Below are positions 58,738-64,000 of a stretch of 64,000 bases of DNA, one piece after another; position 1 is the stretch's first letter; each line of letters begins with the position of its first letter. The stretch is taken from NCBI GenBank assembly GCA_902729315.2, contig LR746268.1, forward strand, positions 5,687,501-5,751,500, in the 5' to 3' direction. The DNA is from Spirodela intermedia (taxonomy: Eukaryota; Streptophyta; Magnoliopsida; Alismatales; Araceae). Both the position numbers and the translations under genes were made by a program. The notes beneath the pieces were generated by a model. The model did not search any database. It saw only the letters and a program-made list of their open reading frames with translations, and had not been told where the DNA came from.

Positions 58738-59721
58738 AAGCGAGTTAAGTGGATCCCAACGTCGTCGTTGCCTGTCAAACTTGGTCACAATATGTTATCA
58801 ATAAACCCTTACAATATATCGTGTATACTATTATAGCCTTTTAGGTTTTAAAATACGCTCGTATCCATTTACTCTCTTGACGGAGCCGCGGCCTGCCCTG
58901 CCGTGGAAGTACAGACGTCGACATAACTAACTGACTTTGGAGTACATTTCGGTTCCTTCTAGAGAGATGACGGCGACGCCGTTTGCCGTCCGGCTGACTC
59001 GAACTTCTTCGGCTCAGTGACGTTACTAGATACCACGTGCCAGACTTTGGGCCTCAAAATATACTCCATGGTGGAAAGCTACGTGGCGCACTCACACACA
59101 CATACATATTACAATTATTGTACTTTTTTCTTCTGATTAAGTATTAAAGATATTAAGTAATATAAAATTTAATCGGGTTAAAGTTTATCAGTAATCCACT
59201 CATTTTGCATTTTTGTTTTAATTGAATGTCTCCCTAATATTAGCATCAAGCTCAATGTAGGTTATTCTATAAAATTATTATCCATTCCAACTCTTTATAA
59301 ACTAAAATAAATAATAGGTAGGTCCTATTTTCTCTTGGCCCTTCTGTCCCCACAACTGTGCATGCATTACTAGGCACTTTGGTTAAGTTTACTATTTTAT
59401 TCGAAGAATTATCATTATTTTATCAAAGATACAATGATAATTTTAGTTTTGATGGAGAGAGAGAGAGGAGCGGAGGGGGTAATTAGTCTTGAGTCGGATG
59501 ACTAACAATATTAACAAGGTCAACGAGGCGTTGAGACATGGGATACACTCGAGACTTTGTGAAAAGACCTTCCGACAGTCGGCTTTCTTGGAAAGTCCCT
59601 CGCACTCGGCATGCCACAAACCAGATCAAGAACCGTCGTGTGATGTAGAATTAAGGGGTGTTTTTGGTTTATACAGAGTGGAATTTGTCTCTACATATGC
59701 ATCCTTGGGAAGTGTTTATCG
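58738..59721. other. Upstream region of ligase B and 3' flank of the MYB gene
   Basis: No coding sequence is recognised; a 107-codon frame at 59489-59812 (+) runs into the antisense of MYB exon 3 and is judged chance. A CACGTG G-box is at 59034-59039, about 360 bp upstream of the ligase B start. A short GA tract is at about 59455-59466. Confidence 0.45.
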
Positions 59722-60447
59722 TCAGCTCCAAAAGCTCTGGCCTACAAAGTCTTCAGGCGCCTCCCGCTGGCCGAATTGGCTGCCTGCACCGGCCAGGACC
59801 TCACTCAGATAACTAGTGTTCATGGGGAGGAAGGAGTCGTCCCCGAGCAACAGATCCACGGGGAAATTATCGCAGCCAGGAGAGGTTTGATCGAACGTGG
59901 AGCCGCCGCTGCCGGCGTTTGAGCTCTGAAGATGCGACCGGTGATCGGCGCCGTCGTCGCCGGCGGATGGAAGGGAGGGGAGGGATGAAGGAGGAGGGAG
60001 AGGGAAGTCGCCAAGAGGGGAGCCGCTGTGGTGGGCATCGCCGTCGCCGCCGGCGAGCGGCGGCGGACCCACAAACCGGGAGATGAGCATGTGTTCTATG
60101 GATCTGAGGCACTGCTTGACGTAGTCGGAGAGGAGAGGATTGCACAGGGGCTGGTGGGTCATCGGATTGATCCCCTTGAGCACCAGCATCTTCCTCAGCT
60201 TCGTGTTCCACAAGTTCTTGATCTCATTGTCTGTTCTACCTGGCAGCTGGGACGCGATAACCGACCACCTGAGATCACGTAGAGGAATGGTCACGATGCA
60301 AACCTACCGAGAACTCGACATAACTTCATACATCAAATACCACGAACACCCATTCGTGTTCTAGATTTAATTCGAAATAAGTTCCCTATCCTCTAATCTT
60401 TAAGCCTTTGGCATTTCTGCATGTGGATATATCTATCTACATCGACA

Positions 60448-60488
<41 letters not shown>

Positions 60489-61650
60489 CCCAGCGGCAGA
60501 AGACAGAATGCTTCATCTGGGGGAGCTTGTTAGGTGGGGGGGAGGGCTCATCTTAGGTCAACTAACGCCTTGAGGCGATGGGTCGCAAGACGTCCGTGCG
60601 AGCCTTTCCCATCTTTGACTAGTCTGTATCTGGTGAACCGAGATGAAATTTGAACTCCATTCCATGATTGCTGTCGAGTAAAGCACGAAATTTTCAATCG
60701 TAGTAGTCTGAATATTGCAATCGAAGTTGGTTTTGGGCTCCAATTTCCGATTAAAAATCCGTGATGGAGAAAAAAAATACTAAAGGTCAACCTCCTCTGG
60801 CGTAAAAGTCAGTGATGAAGGAGAAGTAGACAGAGATGATAACAGACTGATGGGGAACCGATGATGTCTAAGTCACATCATCCTTCACTTTAGTCCAGCT
60901 GTAAACTGACGAAAACAATGAAGGAAACCTTTCGTATAATCGCAATCATGTTCTACGAAGCGTCATGTTTGAACGTGTTTTCATGGTAGTTCATCTACCC
61001 ACTGACTCCTGGTGACAGCCCTACCACGGATGGCAGCTCGCATCCAATTTTTTTTACAAAGGGTAAGAGTAAGTTCTGCAGTTCATACAGGATGACTCCT
61101 TCTGCCCTAATCACTATCTGGGTTTCCTTCTGGACTCAATTTACATGAGAGGAATGGAGAAGACGAATGCCCATGGGTACTCTACTCGTTCTATTTCTGT
61201 TTCTATCAAAAATTTCAGCGTGGGAAGAGATGAGTTAATTACTTGTTGCCGACTGCAGAATGGAGCTGGATGATCAGCTCCTCCTCCTCCGGGCTGAAGT
61301 TACCTCTCCTTATATCCGGCCGGAGATAGTTCATCCAGCGCAGCCTGCATGATTTTCCGCATCTGATCAACCCTGCAAGAACAGTCGATCACCCTCTTCA
61401 TACCAAGACGGATCCACAGGTGCGCTTCCAACGGGGAAAATAGAGATCTGAAAGCTGCAGAACAAGACATTTCCGATGGATCCTAAGATTTCCAGCGGCG
61501 AGAATACGAACCAGCTTTCTGGGGAACCAAGCGCCAGCTTGTACTGGGGTGGGCGAGGACAAAGGCTTTGAGCTTCTCATCCTCTTCGTGAGTCCAGGGC
61601 CCCTTCTTCAGGCCGGCATGCTCCCCGTTGCAGCACGGGGCTCGACCCAT
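59722..61650 (-). CDS. R2R3-MYB transcription factor
   Basis: Three exons (61650-61512, 61372-61243, 60268-59722) encode 271 residues, with introns at the usual R2R3-MYB positions and phases. The protein begins MGRAPCC. The R2 repeat carries [17 protein letters not shown] and [13 protein letters not shown]. The R3 repeat has [14 protein letters not shown] (Phe in place of the first Trp, as is normal), [19 protein letters not shown] and [10 protein letters not shown]. After the DNA-binding part comes [10 protein letters not shown], a variant of the GIDPxTHKP linker. The C-terminal half is Pro/Ser/Gly/Asp-rich and ends VGQSFWS, with no repressor EAR motif that I can see. It binds DNA in the nucleus; target genes and subgroup cannot be assigned with confidence. 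LWN replaces the common YWN/HWN. Confidence 0.92.
60452..60484. repeat. (GA)n microsatellite in MYB intron 2
   Basis: About 16 GA units; the tract reads (CT)n on the MYB strand and lies about 185 bp into the 974 bp intron. Confidence 0.9.
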
Positions 61651-61702
61651 GGCTGAGATGAAATGGGGATACCGTAGGCTGCCAGGGACTCACCCCATCG
61701 TA

Positions 61703-61713
61703 CTATATATATC
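61703..61713 (-). promoter_or_regulatory. TATA box of the MYB gene
   Basis: On the - strand the sequence reads GGATATATATAG, ending about 53 bp upstream of the ATG at 61650. A transcription start near 61675-61680 would give a leader of only 25-30 nt. Confidence 0.55.
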
Positions 61714-61719
61714 CCGGGC

Positions 61720-61723
<4 letters not shown>

Positions 61724-61767
<44 letters not shown>

Positions 61768-61796
61768 CCTCTCTCTCTATCTTTCTCTGTCTCCAT
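61724..61796. repeat. (CT)n tract directly upstream of the MYB TATA box
   Basis: About 20 perfect CT units followed by an imperfect CT/CCCT stretch. It reads (GA)n on the gene strand and ends about 10 bp from the TATA box. GAGA-type tracts are targets of plant BPC factors; function here is inferred. Confidence 0.85.
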
Positions 61797-63545
61797 CCAT
61801 CTAAATGCATAAATATTTATAGTATGAAGATTCTTTGAATGCCGTTGGGACGACCGTGGCTTGCGGAGCTGTAAGACCTCCGGCACTTACGTAATCCGGC
61901 TATATGCCTCACTGTTTGAAGGTCAGAGAACAACCAATCGATATTCTGGAGCTCTATGGAAAAGATAAAGAAAGACAAAGGGGGAAGCATTTTTTCGATG
62001 CCGTCCAAAAATTAGTCCGAGCTCGTATCCGTGATCTGATAATGACGCGTCCCTCAGGATGTCAAACTCCCTCCGTTTCTTCCCGATTTATCTAATCCTC
62101 TAATAGAGTATTACTTTTACGGACGGAATCTGTCTCGCCATTGACGCAATACTATCTACGGCCGAAAGCCCTCGAGCAAACTCAAACCAGTCACATGGCT
62201 AATCTCAGGATATTTTCACGCGCAAACCTAACGGAAGTTTCAGATAACCTCGATCTTGAAGGACTAATCTTGATGTCCTCACATCTGTTACCAGTAGCTA
62301 ATGAGAGATCACCCACAATCTGAGATCACCCACTTGGGTGCCCTTACGGCGGGCGGCGATCTCTCCACGCGACTCTCGCCCTCGCGGGAATAATGCAGTG
62401 CTCTCGTTCTTCATGCAGAGAACATCGCAGCCCAGAACCGGTCGGCTATTGCGATGAACACTATGATGGTCACACCGGGATTAGTTTCAGGCCGCTCTCC
62501 ACTCTTTCTCTCTGAGTTCACGGCCTCAGATATCCAAGCACGTCGTAGGAAAACATCGCAGCCGTTGGCTGAGAATCTTATGAAATATCCCCTGGCGTCT
62601 GAGCCTAACATGCATACATTTAAAACCAAGGGATTGGAAAAGAATCTCGGGTGGATAGGATCCCGTTAAACTGCTGCGGCGTGGTAGATGATCGGCAGCA
62701 ATGGCGCAGCTAATCCGATACCCTGGTTTTGAGTTCTGGGTAACGAACACTTTCACTCGACGTCGTATGCCGTCTTCGTTCGGACGATTTTCTATCTTCC
62801 CCTAGAGGAAGTTAGTCGCCGTGGATCTTCAAGATAGTTTCAGAGGAGCTCTGAGTGAAGGGGGGGAGGAGGATTGAGGATTACATTGATCGTCCGTAGA
62901 TGACAAGGGCTTTACTGAACTGAAGTACATAAATGGCGCCCGCCCGCGGGCGTTGACATTTCTTCTGCAGAGATGAAGAGATCGAAGACCTTCCGAGGGG
63001 AATTCTACGATCCATAAACAAACCTACCGTGGAATCTGATGACGTCGGAAGGCGCGTCACCCTCTCCTCTCCCATTGGAACAGCTCGTCCATTTCAGATG
63101 GGCGGGTCGGCGATTAAGAGACGAAGGCCCGGTGTTTGACTTCTCTCTCCCTGAGATTCTCCCGAGGAAAAATTGTCCCGCGCTCTCTGTAGAGCCCCCC
63201 TCCACGGCATGGAAAACCCTCCGAGGCCTCGTACTATAACGTGTGGAAGTTCTCAATGTATTATGATATCATGAAAGGGTGGGGGATGAGCACGTTAAGG
63301 ATTATGGTCCCCATTAAGCTGTCCATACGACGGCAGCTGTGCCGCCCGATACTTTCTATGACCCTTTGAAAACATCCCCACATACAAACAGGCGAAGATC
63401 GAAAGCTAAAGCCTGTGTGCTGTCGATTTCCTATGTTGACGGCACATTCCATTTATAGGAGGTACTGGCCGCCCCGGAAATTGCGAGAATGGTCAAGACT
63501 GTGTGCCTCATGCCGCACATGTACCAGTATGAGAGACATATAGAG
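61797..63545. other. Intergenic region upstream of MYB
   Basis: No gene is recognised. A GC-rich patch is at about 62340-62390 (GGCGGGCGGCG, TCGCCCTCGCGGG), and a short direct repeat GAGATCACCCAC occurs twice at about 62305-62332. Several frames of 60-80 codons on both strands overlap each other and look random. Confidence 0.4.
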
Positions 63546-63547
63546 AC

Positions 63548-63549
<2 letters not shown>

Positions 63550-63607
<58 letters not shown>

Positions 63608-63667
63608 GAGAGAAAGAGAGAGACAGAGAGAGAGACAGAGACAGAGACAGACAGACAGAGACAGAGA
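63550..63667. repeat. Long (GA)n / (GACA)n microsatellite
   Basis: About 20 perfect GA units grade into GAAAGAGA and GACAGA variants over nearly 120 bp. The Arg-Glu and Leu-Ser frames it creates on both strands are artefacts. Confidence 0.95.
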
Positions 63668-64000
63668 TGGGCTGTCTTGTGAGTAACACTTTTGTTGGGC
63701 CCGTTGACTCTCTAGTCCGTAAGCACAGCTGATACATGCCTTAGATGGAGGCAGACGAACATCATAAATCATGGATTAAGATGATGGGTCTTCTTGGGGC
63801 GTTGTTCCTCACAGACCCACCGAGCCCAATGAATCGTCCATAAATATGATTTTAGTTCCATCAAGGGCTAGATCCAAGATACCTCCTTGAAGGAGCTATT
63901 CTTTTTGGCCCCTTTTTAGTCAAATAATAGATAATTACTGTCTCTCTGTATATATATTCACGGCAAACCCCGCACGCGTGTGTTTGCTGTAACAAGAAGA
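63668..64000. other. Intergenic, window edge
   Basis: No coding signal. A TATATATAT-like element is at about 63948-63956 near the edge and could belong to a gene beyond the window. Confidence 0.3.

Noticed and set aside
58678-58788. N-terminal extension of ligase B from an upstream ATG
   Set aside because: It is Arg-rich, not matched in copy A, and most of it lies outside the duplicated unit.
63431-63772. Frames of 94-113 codons encoding long Leu-Ser or Arg-Glu repeats
   Set aside because: They are translations of the (GA)n microsatellite. The same artefact occurs at 9257-9605, 17758-17949, 32983-33310 and 61608-61886.
1-64000. CRISPR arrays, operons, bacterial-type elements
   Set aside because: Spliced eukaryotic genes throughout. 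The only regular short repeats are microsatellites.

Overview
The window is nuclear DNA of a flowering plant. Most genes have several GT-AG introns, the products belong to plant-specific families (remorin, CDKG, IRE-type AGC kinase, DUF3537, R2R3-MYB), and decayed Gypsy and Copia LTR retrotransposons lie between genes. GC-rich first exons beside AT-rich introns and intergenic DNA suggest a monocot, but this is an inference and the species is not identified. I assembled exons by hand from open frames, splice sites and family conservation. Phase adds up through every intron of seven of the eight gene models; the exception is the IREH1-like kinase.

Layout. 1.5-6.1 kb (-): an 11-exon FAD-dependent aromatic-ring hydroxylase-like protein, probably organellar. 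8.3-9.6 kb (+): a long-N-terminus remorin; the interval between these two divergent genes holds a site II (TGGGCC) cluster and a triple G-box. 10.6-17.7 kb (-): an 11-exon SET-domain protein of the Rubisco methyltransferase family that lacks the usual Asn-His-Ser motif. It shares a 738 bp divergent promoter with a G-type cyclin-dependent kinase at 18.5-21.3 kb (+).

22.2-32.7 kb is a graveyard of broken host-gene pieces, all on the + strand: a polygalacturonase exon, a 2-alkenal reductase, a decayed copy of an IRE/IREH1-type AGC kinase, and an ankyrin/integrin-linked-kinase-like fragment. Two reverse-oriented Copia-type LTRs and an unexplained ~0.9 kb very GC-rich block lie among them. The better preserved IREH1-like kinase follows at 33.3-39.2 kb (+), with intact kinase motifs but an irregular 5' part. 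A DUF3537 (plant gustatory-receptor-like) membrane protein is at 39.5-41.3 kb (-).

41.8-46.1 kb and 54.3-58.7 kb (-): two nearly identical six-exon peroxisomal 4-coumarate:CoA ligase-like genes (559 aa each, ending SKL), lying on a duplicated ~4.5 kb unit. They are separated by 8 kb holding a Gypsy integrase/tail remnant (-) and a decayed Copia element (+). The duplication stops just upstream of the start codons, so the two genes have different promoters. 59.7-61.7 kb (-): an R2R3-MYB gene with a TATA box and a long CT/GA tract. The last 2 kb contain no gene I recognise.

The genes do not form a pathway; this is ordinary genic DNA with local duplication, retroelement insertion and gene decay. 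No CRISPR array, operon or tRNA/rRNA gene was seen.
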